Source of the DNA: Myotis daubentonii
Lineage: Eukaryota > Chordata > Mammalia > Chiroptera > Vespertilionidae
DNA length: 64,000 bases
Assembly: GCF_963259705.1 (NCBI RefSeq)
Contig: NC_081851.1
Coordinates: forward strand, 13,366,145-13,430,144
Direction: 5' to 3'
This document shows, one piece after another, positions 1 to 11,689 of this stretch. Below the pieces are notes generated by a model. The model ran no database searches, was not told the DNA's origin, and worked only from the letters and a program-made list of their open reading frames with translations. How positions within the stretch are numbered: the stretch's first letter is position 1; every line of letters starts with the position of its first letter. The position numbers were made by a program, and so were the translations under genes.

Positions 1-485
1 GGGCTGGCAGATTTGAGGAAAAACTGGAATATTTATTAAAAAGGGTGGGTGGGAGGTCTGTGCCTGTTGTCTCTAGACTTGAGAAAGTGATGAACAAAAT
101 GTTAATAGTGAAGATTAAACCTAAAAGTGTGTCCTGGGTGAATATTATGACACGTAAATTGTCTCTCTGTTTTTTAAAAAGACCTCTGTAGGCATTGCAG
201 TGCCAACACATTATAAGAATTGAGGGACTGGCTGGCATTCAGAAAAGCACTACCTGACTGAGTAGTCACTCACATCATGAACAAAAGAGTGAGGATCTCA
301 TAGGCACCTCCAGTTTGTCTGACTTACTAACATAACAGCAAGCATCACCCAACATTCTCATTGGAATGACACTCATCCGTCATCGAGAGCAAGCATAAGG
401 TGGCTATAAATTCACCTGTTTGGCAAAAATGAAGGAGAGCTTTCCAAGGGAGTCAATGGGCTGTGTATCTGCATGTTTATATACC
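1..485. other. Unassigned AT-rich sequence
   Basis: I see no gene, clear repeat family or splice-bordered block here. Confidence 0.4.
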
Positions 486-547
486 TGTGTGTGTGTGTGT
501 ATGAGTCTGTGTGTGTGTGCGTTTGTGTGTGTGTGTGTGTGTGTGTA
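486..547. repeat. (TG)n microsatellite
   Basis: Nearly uninterrupted GT dinucleotides with a few ATGAGTCT and CG interruptions. Short reading frames rich in Thr/His or Val/Cys across it come only from the repeat. Confidence 0.95.
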
Positions 548-2690
548 CATATAAATATACTCCCTCCTCTTCCTCTGGTTGGTTGATAAAATTTGGCTGG
601 ATGCTTCCTTCCCAAGGTGTGTGTGACCTTTTCCCATTTTCTCACTTTCCTGCTCTCCCCAGGGGGAGCCCCTCTGGTGCCACAGGTGACCCCGCCCTCT
701 CTGCAGGCAGACCTCAGCCCTGAGCCTGAGCGGTCATGTGAATGTTTACCACCCCCCAGAGCGCACAGCTACCAGCCAGTGCAGAAAGGTGGGGCCCTGG
801 AGCTCAGGAGGGCCTGGTTTGGGTGCTCCCTCAGCAACAGGACCCTGTGGCACCGCCCCGGGGGGACCACCCCCTGGGTTGGGTGGTATGTGAGTGAGAA
901 GTCAGAGTTGGGAGCAACTGAGGGAGTGAGGGATAGGACATGGGGAAGGGAGGGCGATGCCCAGCATGGTCTGGGGGAAGGGGTCAGAGCGGATGAGAGG
1001 AGGAGCACAGAGGCTTTGGTGGGGGAGGAGCGTGAACGGTGTGCTGAGCATTGTGGGGTGGATGTGTCTTTGGGACCTCCAAGCTGGGAACTGATCTGGG
1101 TTTCCCAGGAGAGGCCTGGGCTAGTGGTGCTGGGAGCCTTTGGGGAAGATGGCAGTGAAAGCTGTGTACACGACCAGCTTGTCTGGGGGTGGAGGGGGGT
1201 GGGAGTGGGTGGGGTGCACCCCGCAGTGAGTCACATGGAACACATAGTCCTCAGAAGGACGGGTGTAGCTGGTGCGGAGGCTGAGGGAGGGAGGTTCACA
1301 AAGGTAGATGAGCAGGGTGGATGCCAGAGGTTCCAGGGGCCTGAGAAGTTGTGGGAGGCAGGCAGAGCAGTTGGCCAGTCCCTGCCAAGACCCAGGGACA
1401 CGGGTATCGGGGAGACCTGGGATGAGGACAGTCAGCTAAGAGGGGCTGGCACATTCCAGATGCATTCCAGACCCAGGTTCAGGGGAGCAACAACCTGTGG
1501 GAAGTAGAGAGTGGAGGGTCCAGCCTGCACCCCAGGTTTTGGCTTCTGTGATTTACAGCTGGTGGCCTTGGATAAGCAGGGAGCACAGAGGAGCCAGGGA
1601 GAGTGGGAAGCCCGCAGCCCAGGCAGGGGGTCTAAGGCAGCGACCTCAGGCCTGAAGCTCAGGAGCAGTCAGTGCTGGGGAGCAGGTGGCTCAGCCCAGC
1701 AGAGGGGTAGGGAGGGGGCTGCCTCCACGGTGGAACCCGGGAGCGAGCACACAGGGAGCTTCAATGAGTGTTTGTGGAAAGGATGAGGGGGGACCCAGGG
1801 ACCGGCCAGTTGCGCCCTGAAGAGCTGTCCCAGATGGGAGAGAATCAGGGGACAGAGGCTGAGAGCTCCCAGGGGTGACCGGTCAGGTTCAGACCCTGCA
1901 ACAGGCAATGGCGCAGGGGAGGCGGCCTGCAGGGGTCCACACGCTCAGTCTGGCTCCCAGCTTTGGGTAGGACAGCTCGCGGAGGGGGCGGCTCCCCCAG
2001 GGACAGGGCCTGGGAAAGAAGGGGAAAGGAAGCCACAGGAGGCACCTTACAGAAGAGGCTGGTGAGGGAGGAGGGACACGCAGGCGGCAGCTGGACGGGC
2101 CGCCATGAGGTCAGGTCAGGGGGGATCTTCACCTGCCGTCCTCCTCCCTCCTCAGCCTCTTCCTAGTTGCATGGCCTTGGAAAACCCAAGGATCATTGTA
2201 AGCAGAGCTCCTGCTGTGATATAAATCCCAAATCAAAATGAGATTCCACTTAGAGTGACTTAAAATACACCAAGTCCTGGGAAGATCGGTTGCCTGGGAA
2301 ACAGGAAACCTGGTTTCCCATTCTCTGGCCTCCTGGCCGAGGGAGGTCTGCATTCCAGGGGCCCAGGACCCGGGGGCGGACGTGGAGAGCCCTGAGCCTG
2401 GACATCGCTGCCCATGATGAGCGGTGAGGAAATCCAGGACTCAATTCTACTCCAACTCATTTTATTACAAACCCATCCTTGTGTTCCAGAATCAATGGCT
2501 AATTATTACATGTCACAGCACTCAGAGACAGAACACATTTGCACACCCAGTTCTTTGTCAGCACATTAACTCCAAAGGAAAACCTCTTTATAGAGCCCCA
2601 GTCCCCAGGCCAAGCCCATCCCAGGAGAGCACCTTAGTAAACCGGAAACTATGTGTCAGGAAACCGGCCATATACACACTAGAGGTGAGA
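548..2690. other. GC-rich unique sequence, no gene recognised
   Basis: A frame open from 593 to 1507 (304 codons, plus strand) and several shorter ones occur. Composition is Gly/Glu/Arg-rich and irregular, no domain is recognisable, and several GGTGAG/AG-like sites give no consistent exon chain. A host exon or UTR cannot be excluded, but nothing supports a coding call. Confidence 0.4.
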
Positions 2691-2698
2691 CCCCAGGA

Positions 2699-2911
2699 CA
2701 GATATGGGCAAACTACGGCCCGTGGGCCAGATCTGGCCCGTTGGAAATGAATAAAACTAAAAAAAAAAAGACCGTAACCTTTTATGTAATGATGTTTACT
2801 TTGAATTTATAATAGTTCACGCAAACACTCCATCCATGCTTTTGTTCCGGCCCTCCAGTCCTGTTTGAGAACCCATTGTGCCCCTCAAGTCAAAAAGTTT
2901 GCCCACCCCTA
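2699..2911. mobile_element. Non-autonomous hAT transposon (213 bp)
   Basis: The ends form imperfect terminal inverted repeats: CAGATATGGGCAAAC on the left and the complement of GTTTGCCCACCCCTA on the right. The copy is flanked by a perfect 8-bp direct repeat, CCCCAGGA, at 2691-2698 and 2912-2919. An 8-bp duplication with CAG-type ends is the hallmark of the hAT superfamily. The interior contains GGCCC motifs near both ends and no transposase coding, so it is a MITE-like copy mobilised in trans. Confidence 0.85.
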
Positions 2912-2924
2912 CCCCAGGAGAAAA

Positions 2925-3908
2925 ATTTATGCCAATTGATGTCAATATAGGATGTTTCCCAAAAAGATATAGAGAGGGCAGGCTATTGATGGACAATGAG
3001 TCCCCATTGAATGTAAATATAGGCTGTCCCCCAAAACAGATCCAAAGAGGTCAGACAAGTGATAGAAAATGACACCAACAGAATGTAAATATAAGGTGTC
3101 CCCCTTAAACAGGTACTAAGAGGTCAGACACATGATGGAAAATGACACCAACAGAATGTAAATATAAGGTGTCCCCCTTAAACAAGTACTAAGAGGTCAG
3201 ACACATGATGGAAAATGACACCAACAGAATGTAAATATAAGGTGTCCCCCTTAAACAAGTACTAAGAGGTCAGACACATGATGGAAAATGACACCAACAG
3301 AATGTAAATATAAGGTGTCCCCCTTAAACAGGTACTAAGAGGTCAGACACATGATGGAAAATGACACCAACAGAATGTAAATATAAGGTGTCCCCCTTAA
3401 ACAAGTACTAAGAGGCCAGACACATGATGGAAAATGACAACAACGGAATGTAAATATAAGGTGTCCCCCTTAAACAGGTACTAAGAGGCCAGACACATGA
3501 GGGAAAATGTCACCAATGGAATGTAAATATAAGCTGACCCTCCAAAATGGTATAGAGAGGTCAGGCTGCTGATGGACAATGAGTCCCCATTGAATGTAAA
3601 TACAGGCTGTCCCCCAAAACAACGAGGTCAGACAAGTGATGGAAAATGATACCCACGGAATGTAAATATAATGTGTCCCCCCCCAAAAAAAACAGGTACA
3701 AAGAGGTCAGACACGTGATGGAAAATGACACCAACAGAATGTAAATATAAGGTGTCCCCCAAAATGTTATAAGAGGTCAGGCTGCTGATGGACAATGAAT
3801 CCCCATTAAATGTAAATATAGGCTGTCCCCCAAAACAGATCCAAAGAGGTCAGACAAGTGATAGAAAATGACACCAACAGAATGTAAATATAAGGTATCC
3901 CCCAAAAT
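2925..3908. repeat. Minisatellite, about 73-bp unit
   Basis: Units carry GAATGTAAATATAAGGTGTC followed by CCCCTTAAACAGGTACTAAG and AGGTCAGACACATGATGG. The GATGG landmark recurs at 3133, 3207 and 3280, giving a 73-74 bp period. The central six or so copies are nearly identical. The edges are a more diverged variant with TAGGCTGTCCCCCAAAAC, so the core expanded most recently. Confidence 0.9.
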
Positions 3909-4165
3909 GGTAGTGGGGCCGAGGCAGAGGCAGTTAGGGGTGATTAGGCCAGGAGGAGAGGGCAGCTGGGGGCAAGCAGGCTGGCAGGAAAGGTGGGGGG
4001 GGAGCAGGCCGGCAGTAGGGGGCAGTTGGGAGCAAGCAGGCCATCAGGATGTCAGTTGGGTGGCAAGCAGGCCAGCAGGAAAAGCAGAGGGGGGGAAGCA
4101 GGCCGGTAATTGTGGGCAATTGGGGGCGAGCAGGCCAGCATTGGAGGCCATTTGTGGGTGAGCAG
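3908..4165 (+). mobile_element. Helitron-family fragment
   Basis: From ATGGTAGTGGGGCCGAGGCA onward the sequence matches the interior of the Helitron at 46.72-46.99 kb: a run of diverged 40-45 bp blocks built on GCAAGCAGGCC and GGGGGCAGTTGG. Neither terminus is present, and it abuts the 73-bp minisatellite directly. Confidence 0.65.
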
Positions 4166-5375
4166 ACCCACAGTGGGGGGCACTTTCTTGTCTTTCTCCC
4201 ATTAGACTTCAAAGGTCCTGCCTTTAAAAATCCAAAGAAGCTAAAAAAACAGTAGGAAGCTTCAAACCTCCTTTGGAAAGCAAACTTTCAGTCAGCAGAG
4301 TGGAACATCTTCTCTATGAGTGTTTCTTTGCTTCTTTGTTCATTCGTTTGCCAAATGTATGTTTTGCAGACATTTCTAGAACTGACCTTTTCAGTACTGG
4401 ATCTCCCTCTCAGAAGGTGCCTAGGCCTGTGCTAGGACCAAAGAGTCCCCAGTGCTGAGTGGGAATTCAGCAATGACTTTTGAAGGTTTCTGTTTAAGAA
4501 ATATATACAAATTCTGAATTTACTTTTATCACTAGATACTAGGAAGGGTTCTCCCGTCACAAGAGCCTTTGTGCTATTTTCACAAGACGCCTGCTCAGTA
4601 TCTGGTGAAAGAAGCTCAGCTTATTTCACAGAAACACAACAGCTGAAACCATAGCACTATTTTTATAATAAGAAATTTCCTTTGCACATTGTAGCGAGGA
4701 AGAAAAACCTTTAAGAAGAAATGTCAGATATAGTTGCAGTTTTGTATGAAGAAAGATAAGTACGGCTCAAAGTAGCAAATATATTCAGTATGTTAAATGT
4801 GCAGAATAATTGTAGCTTATATACTTATTTCTAAATGAATTTGCTCTTGAGTCCCCCACCAATGGATAGAGGGGAGAGGAGCAAAAGAAAATATTTAGCT
4901 CAATTTAATATCTGAGTTCAGCCTCATGAACTGAATCCTGTCTTTAAATGAACACAGTGCCTTTCCCATTGGTGTTATATGGGATGGGAGGTGGAACTAT
5001 TTTGGTTTTCTGGCAACAGGGGCAGAGTCTTTGTATCTCCTATTGTCGCTCAGGGAGTAGCTAGTCTGGGTCCATGTGTGGGGTCCTACTCCAAGTTTCC
5101 CTCTGGAGTTCTACTCACCCAGAGAGTGAGGACATGCAGCATCCCTCCTGGGGGCTCCCAGGCTGCCCCGATAATCCCAGGGGAGCAGTCCTCAGCCCTC
5201 CAATTCTAACCCCAGTGTCTGTGTGTCCCCCTCTCCCGTCTGAGAGTCCTGGCTGCAGAGGAGGGGACAGGAGACATCTGCAGTTCCCTATCCTCAATCT
5301 CTTCATTTGTTCCTACAGTTACCAGAGCTCAGAAGGCTTTGCTTCTACTGCATGCAACATGACAGAAAAGAATTC
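4166..5375. other. Unassigned sequence left of the first L1
   Basis: AT-rich to about 4.98 kb, then GC-richer. A polypyrimidine/acceptor-like CCTACAG occurs at about 5314-5320 but no partner donor or domain-bearing frame supports an exon. No repeat family recognised. Confidence 0.35.
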
Positions 5376-5384
5376 AGAATAAGG

Positions 5385-6209
5385 GTCCTAGAGTGCATAA
5401 ACCAGATGGAGGATGAAATCAACAACTTATGCAAGAAGCAAGAAGAAACAGATGAAAAAATCAATAACATACGGAAGAAGCTAGAAGAAACAGATGAAAA
5501 AATTAACAACTTAAGTAAGTCCCAAGAAGAAATGAAGAGTGATATAGCTGCAATAAAAAACACCATTGAAAGTATTAACAGTAGACTAGGAGAAGCAGAG
5601 GACCGATTTAGTGAATTAGAAGACAAGGAAGCAAAACACACCCAAAATGTACTGCAATTGGAGACAAAAATTAAAAGACAGGAGGAGAGCCTAAGGGAGC
5701 TTTGAGACACCATGAAACAAAACAACATACGAATAATAGGGGTACCAGAACAACAGAAAGATGAACAAGGATTAGAAAACCTATTCGAAGAAATACTATC
5801 AGAAAACTTCCCTGAGGTGGGGAAGAAAAAAGTCACACAAGCCCATAGAGTCCCAAACAAGGTGAACCCAAAAAGACCCACACCAAGACACATCATAATT
5901 AACATGGCAAATGTTCAGGACAAAGAGAAAATCTTACAGGCTGCAAGAGAGAGACAGAAAGTCACAAACAAGGGATCTTCCATTAGATTATCAAAGGATT
6001 TCTCAACAGAAACACATCAGGCCAGAAAAGAATGGACTGAAATTTACAAAGTGATGCAAAGCAAAGGGCTGAATCCAAGAATACTCTACTCAGCAAGGCT
6101 ACCATTCAAACTTGAAGGGGAAATAAGAAGCTTCACAGACAAAAAAAGGCTAAGGGAGTTTATCACCACCAAGCCAGCAATGCAAGACATGCTAAAGGGT
6201 CTGGTATAA
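5385..6209 (+). pseudogene. L1 ORF1 (RNA-binding chaperone), truncated and stopped
   Basis: ORF1p is the trimeric, single-strand-RNA-binding chaperone of the L1 ribonucleoprotein. The visible frame starts with a long Glu/Lys/Asn coiled coil (5385-5700) in which EETDEKINN recurs as a repeated heptad block. After that come the RRM-like and C-terminal domains (5712-6209), recognisable by NNIRIIGVPE and by the segment ending in LVMIK-type basic residues. The two halves are in the same frame and are separated only by a TGA at 5703-5705. The context suggests a former CGA, hence CpG decay. At about 274 codons it lacks roughly the first 50-60 residues of a full ORF1. Confidence 0.85.
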
Positions 6210-6259
6210 AAAGAAGAAATAAAAAGCTCAGAAAGAAAACAGCCACACACAAAAAAGAA

Positions 6260-9200
6260 ATGGCTACAAACAAGTACCTTTGAATAATAACTTTAAACGT
6301 AAATGGACTAAATGCTCCAACAAAAAGACATCGAGTGACTGAATGGATAAGAAAACATGACCCATACATCTGCTGTCTACAAGAAACCCACCTCATTAGA
6401 AGGGACTCACACAGACTGAAAGTGAAAGCATGGAAAAATATCTTTCAAGTAAATGGAAAGGAAAAGAAAGCTGGGGTAGCAATACTTATATCGGACAAAA
6501 TAGACCTCAAAGTGAAGGCCATAACAAGAGATAAGGAAAGCCACTTCATCATACTAAAGGGATCAATACAACAAGAAGATATTACCCTGCTAAACATATA
6601 TGCACCCAATGCAGGAGCACCCAAATTCAAAAAAAAAAAAAACTCCTGGAAGATATCAAAGGAGAGATCGACAACAATACAATCTCAGTAGGGGACTTTA
6701 ATACACCACTGACAGCACTGGATAAGTCCTATAGATAAACAATCAGCAAAGATACAGCAATCCTAAATGACTCACTAGATCAGATGGACTTAATAGACAT
6801 CTTCAGAACACTTCACCCCAAAGCCAGGGAATATACGTTCTTCTCAAGTGCTCATGGGACATCTTCAAAAATAGACCACATATTGGGTCACAAGCAAAGT
6901 ATCCCCAAATTCAAGAAGATTGAAATCATAAAAAGCATCTTCGCAGACCACGATGGCATAATATTAGCAATAAACTACAACAAAAACAACCCAAATACTC
7001 AAACACCTGGAAGCTGAATAGCATGCTATTAAATATTGATTGGGTTACCAATGAGATCAAAGAAGAAATTAAAAACATCCTGGAAACTAATGACAATGAA
7101 AACACAACAATCCAAAACCTATGGGACACAATGAAAGCAGTCCTGAGAGGGAACTTTATAGCTCTACAGGCCTATCTCAAAAAACAAGAAAAAATGGTAG
7201 TAAATCATCTAACTCTACAACTCAAAGAATTAGAAAGAGAGCAACAAGAAAACCCCAGAGTGAGCAGAAGGAAGGAGATAATAAAGATTAGAGCAGAAAT
7301 AATTGACATAGATCAGCAAAAAAACAACACAGAACATCAATGAAACCAAGAGCTGGTTCTTTGAAAGGATAAATAAGATTGACAAACCTCTAATCAGACT
7401 CACCAAGAAGCAAAGAGAGAGAACCCAAATAAACAAAATCAGAAACGATAGAGGTGAAATAATAACAGACCGCACAGACATACAAATGATTGTTAAAAAA
7501 TACTATGGACAGCTCTACTCCAACAAACAAGACAACCTGGAGGAAATGGACAAATTCCTAGAAAAATACAACATTCCAACACTCAATCAGGAAGAATCTA
7601 AAAATCTCAACAGGCCAGTAACTATGGAAGAAATTGAAGTAGTCATCAAAAAGCTTCCATCAAACAAAAGCCCAGGACCAGACGGCTTCACAGGGGAGTT
7701 TTACAAAACATTCAAGGAAGAACTAAAACCTATCCTCCTCAGACTACTACAAAAAATTCAAGAGGAAGGAACACTTCCAAGCTCATTCTATGAAGCCAGC
7801 ATCACCCTAATACCAAAACCAGGTAAAGACAACACAATGAAAGAGAATTACAGGCCAATATCCCTCATGAACATAGATGCCAAAATCCTCAACAAAATCT
7901 TAGCACATCTGATCCAGCAGTACATCAGAAAGATCATACACCAGGACCAAGTAGGACTTATTCCAGGGATGCAAGGATGTTACAATATCCGAAAATCAAT
8001 AAACGTGATACATCACATAAACAAACTGAAACAAAAAAACCATATGGTCATATCAATTGATGCAGAAAAAGCATTTGACAAAATCCAACACCTATTTTTG
8101 ATAAAAACTCTCAGCAAGGTGGGTGTAGAAGGATCATACCTCAACATAATAAAAGCCATATATGACAGGCCCACAGCCAGCATCATACTCAATGGACAAA
8201 AACAAACACCATTTCCCCTAAGGACAGGAACAAGACAGGGATGCTCACTCTCACCACTCCTGTTCAACATAGTACTGGAAGTATTAGCCATTGCAATTAC
8301 ACAAGAAAAATAAATAAAAGGCATCCAAATTGGAAAAGAGGAAGTAAAACTGTCCTTATTTGCAGATGACATGGTATTATACAGACAAAACCCTAGAGAC
8401 TCCATCAAAAAGCTACTAGACTTAATACATGAATTTGGCAATGTAGCAGGATACAAAATTAACCCCAAGAAATCTGAGGCATTTCTATACACCAACAGTG
8501 AACTTTCAGAAAGAGAAACTAAAAAAAAACAATCCCATTTACCATCGCACCAAAAAAATTAAGCTACCTAGGAGTAAACTTAACTAAAGAGGTAAAAGAC
8601 CTCTACTCAGAAAACTACAGGACGTTGAAAAAAGAGATAGAGGAAGACATCAACGGATGGAAAAACATACCGTGTTTATGGACTGGTAGAATCAACATCA
8701 TTAAAATGTCCATACTACCCAAAGCAATCTATAAATTCAACGCACTTCCCATTAAAATACCAATGACATACTTCATAGAACTAGAACGAACTCTACAAAA
8801 ATCCATCTGGAATAAAAAAAGACCCCGGATAGCTACAGCAATCCTGAAAGAGAACAAAGTAGGTGGGGTCTCAATACCAGATATCAAGTTGTATTGCAAA
8901 GCCACTGTTCTCAAAACTGCCTGGTACTGGCACAAGAATAGGCATATAGATCAATGGAATAGAATAGAGAGCCCAGAAATCGGCCGGAACCAATATGCTC
9001 AATTAATATTTGACAAAGGAGGCAAGAACATACAATGGAGCCAAGACAGTCCCTTCAATAAATGGTGTTGGGAAAATTGGACAGATATATGCAAGAAAAT
9101 GAAACTAGACCACCAACTTACAACATACACAAAAATAAACTCAAAATGGATAAAGGACTTAAATGTGCGACAGGAAACTATAAAAATTCTAGAAGAATCC

Positions 9201-9970
9201 AAAGGCAACAAAATCTTTGACATATGCCGAAGCAATTTCTTCACTGATGCAGGTCCTAGGACACTAGAAACTGAAGAGAAAATGAAGAAATGGGACTACA
9301 TCAAAATTAAAAGCTGCTGCACAGCAAAAGAAACCATCAACAAAACAACGAGATAACCCACTATGTGGGAAAACATATTTGCCAATGTCATATCTGATAA
9401 GGGCCTAATCTCCAAAATTTATAGGGAACTCATACAACTTAACAAAAGGAAGGTAAACAATCCAATCAAAAAATGGGCAAAGGACCTAAATAGAGACACC
9501 TTTCAAAAGAGGACATTCAGAAAGCCAAGAGACATATGAAAACATGCTCAAAGTCACTAATCATCTGAGAGATGCAAATCAAAACAACAATGAGGTACCA
9601 TCTCACACCTGTCAGACTGGCTATCATCAACAAATCAACAAACGACAAGTGCTGGAGAGGATGTGGAGAAAAAGGAACACTCGTGCACTGCTGCTGGGAA
9701 TGCAGACTGGTGCAGCCACTATGGAAGACACTATGGAGTTTCCTCAAAAAACTGAAAATGGAACTCCCATTTGACCCTGTGATCCCACTTCTAGGAATAT
9801 ACCCCAAGAAACCAGAAACACCAATCAGAAAGGACATATGCACCCCTATCTTCATAGCAGCACAATTCACCATAGCTAAGATCTGGAAACAGCCTAAGTG
9901 CCCATCAGTAGATGAATGGATTAGAAAACAGTGGTACATATACACCATGGAATACTATGCTGCTCTATAA
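6260..9970 (+). pseudogene. L1 ORF2 (endonuclease/reverse transcriptase), broken
   Basis: ORF2p nicks target DNA and reverse-transcribes L1 RNA. The apurinic endonuclease-like domain lies at about 6280-7010 (VNGLNAP, LQETHL and NIYAPN are readable) with frame breaks around the poly-A at 6630. The reverse-transcriptase domain is at 7486-8520: [12 protein letters not shown] at about 8053 and [14 protein letters not shown] at about 8227. The catalytic FADD motif (8359-8370) follows in the same frame but only after a TAA at 8311-8313. A further shift occurs in the A-run near 8521. The C-terminal region continues at 8625-9356 and 9572-9970, including the Cys-rich CWRGCG segment. The same TAA is present in the second L1 of this window. 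Confidence 0.85.
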
Positions 9971-10364
9971 AGAAAGGAACTCTTACCATTTGCAATGGCA
10001 TGGATGGAACTGGAGAGCATTATGCTAAGTGACATAAGCCAGTCAATGAAGGAAAAATACCACATGATCTCACTCATTCATGGATAACAGAGACCATTAT
10101 AAACTTTTGAATAATAATAGATACAGAGGCAGAGCTGCCTCAAACAGATTGTCAAACTGCAGCGGGAAGGCCGTGGAGGGTTGGGGGGCAGGAGGTAGGG
10201 GGGTAAGAGATCAACCAAAGGACATGTATGCATGCATATAAGCATAACCAATGGATATAAGACACTGGGGGATAGGGGAGGCTAGGGGACTGTCTAGGGC
10301 GTGTGGAAAAAATGGACACATATGTAATACCCTAATACTTTAAACAAAAAAAAAAAGAATAAGG

Positions 10365-11085
10365 AGTGTTATAAAAGTTATATGCTTTGCTTTAAAAAAT
10401 GAGAAAAATTGTGTGGATCCAAAACTTTACCAATTTTATCCATTTTTAAATAAACTACATATATTCAAACCAATAAAAATAAAATTTACTTATTAAAAAA
10501 AACAAAGGGTATATGATCAAGACAGGGATAAAGGGAAATGATTATAAATCTTCGTGGTCGGAAAAAAGGGAGAGGCAAGTTAGGGAGGAGAGTGTGGGTG
10601 CATTAAATGCAGCATTTCATGGCGTTAGACCAAGCAGAGCTGGCCACTGGAGGCTTGTCTTTGACCTCGACATGCTTCTTTCTGCTCCAAAAGGCACTCT
10701 TTCGTTGTTCAGTCGCTAAATTGTCATCCCGGATAACCAAGGGAGGAAGAATAAAAACACAGAAAACAGCAAGTCAATGAACTGAATAATGGACAAATGA
10801 CGCTACATTCGCCAAATGTACTTGGGAAGTCAAAATCCAGTCCAGCCCGGGAGAGACAGCAACATTCCCCCCAGCACAACCAGCCTCAGGGCCCGGTGAA
10901 CCCTTTCTGCTTGGAGTCCAGTCAAGTGTTGGAGTGGCAGCTGGAGTCAGGGCTCCACGTAGCACGAGAGGAGCATTCTGTACTGCTCAAGGAGTCGATG
11001 TCTTAGACTGCTTTTCCATTTCCATGGGTTACATTATTAAGCAAGGGTGTTTATTGATGTAGGGGACAGCTTTCCTTACTCATCC
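10365..11085. other. Unassigned sequence
   Basis: AT-rich at first, with an A-rich stretch near 10490-10503. No gene or named repeat seen. Confidence 0.4.
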
Positions 11086-11275
11086 GCTTTTTTGTCCAAT
11101 GTGTTTGTATTGATTTTCAGAGAGGGGGAGGGAGAGGGAGATAGAAACATCAATGACGAGAAAGATGGATAGGCTGTCTTCTGCACGCCAATACTAGTGT
11201 GCCCTGACCGGGAATCAGAAGGTGATCTCCTGGTTCATGGGATGATGCTCACCCAACTGAGCCACACCAGCTGCG
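11086..11275 (-). mobile_element. Ves SINE
   Basis: Reverse-orientation tRNA-derived SINE: the purine-rich tail lies on the left (TTGATTTTCAGAGAG) and the tRNA-like head ends on the right (AACTGAGCCACACCAGC). An 11-bp direct repeat CTTACTCATCC flanks it at 11075-11085 and 11276-11286. Confidence 0.9.
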
Positions 11276-11445
11276 CTTACTCATCCATTTTAATGACAGG
11301 CTCCCTGACATCCTGTCTCACACACAACTAAATCCTGCTCCTCTCCAAACACTTAGGGGCATGTTTCTGGCCTGCTGCATGCAGTGAAACAGTCCACCTG
11401 GACTCCTCAGTCATAATACTTCTTTTTAAAAAGTCCTCATGGGAG

Positions 11446-11684
11446 GATTTTTTTCCATTGGTCTTTAGAGAGAGAGTGGATGGGAGGACGTAGGTGAAGG
11501 GAGGGAGAGAGCAAGAGAGGGAAACATCGATGGGAGAGAGATACATCCACTGGTTGCCTCTCTCACAAACCCCAACCATGGTCAGGATCAACCCTGCAAC
11601 CGAGGTATGTGCGCTTGACTGGAAATCTAAGTTGCGCCCCTTCGGTCCTTCGATGCTCTAACCACTGAGACAAACGGGCAGGCT
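11446..11684 (-). mobile_element. Ves SINE
   Basis: Minus-orientation copy: TTGGTCTTTAGAGAGAGAG on the left and the tRNA-like head CTAACCACTGAGACAAACGG on the right, with TTGACTGGAAAT as the B-box region. Confidence 0.85.
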
Positions 11685-11689
11685 CACTA

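Larger units (their letters stand above)
5385..10355 (+). mobile_element. L1 retrotransposon, 5'-truncated, about 5 kb
   Basis: This LINE-1 copy runs from inside ORF1 through ORF2 and a G-rich 3' UTR to an A-rich tail at about 10345-10355. A 9-bp repeat AGAATAAGG occurs at 5376-5384 and again directly after the tail at 10356-10364. This is the position and size expected of a target-site duplication and sets the truncation point inside ORF1. No 5' UTR is visible. Both reading frames are broken, so the copy cannot encode active proteins. Confidence 0.9.

Noticed and set aside
593..1507. 304-codon open frame on the plus strand
   Set aside because: GC-rich, no recognisable domain, irregular composition, and no splice or conservation evidence.
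3060..3530. Regular repeats suggestive of a CRISPR array
   Set aside because: The 73-bp units are contiguous with no unique spacers, and the window is mammalian.
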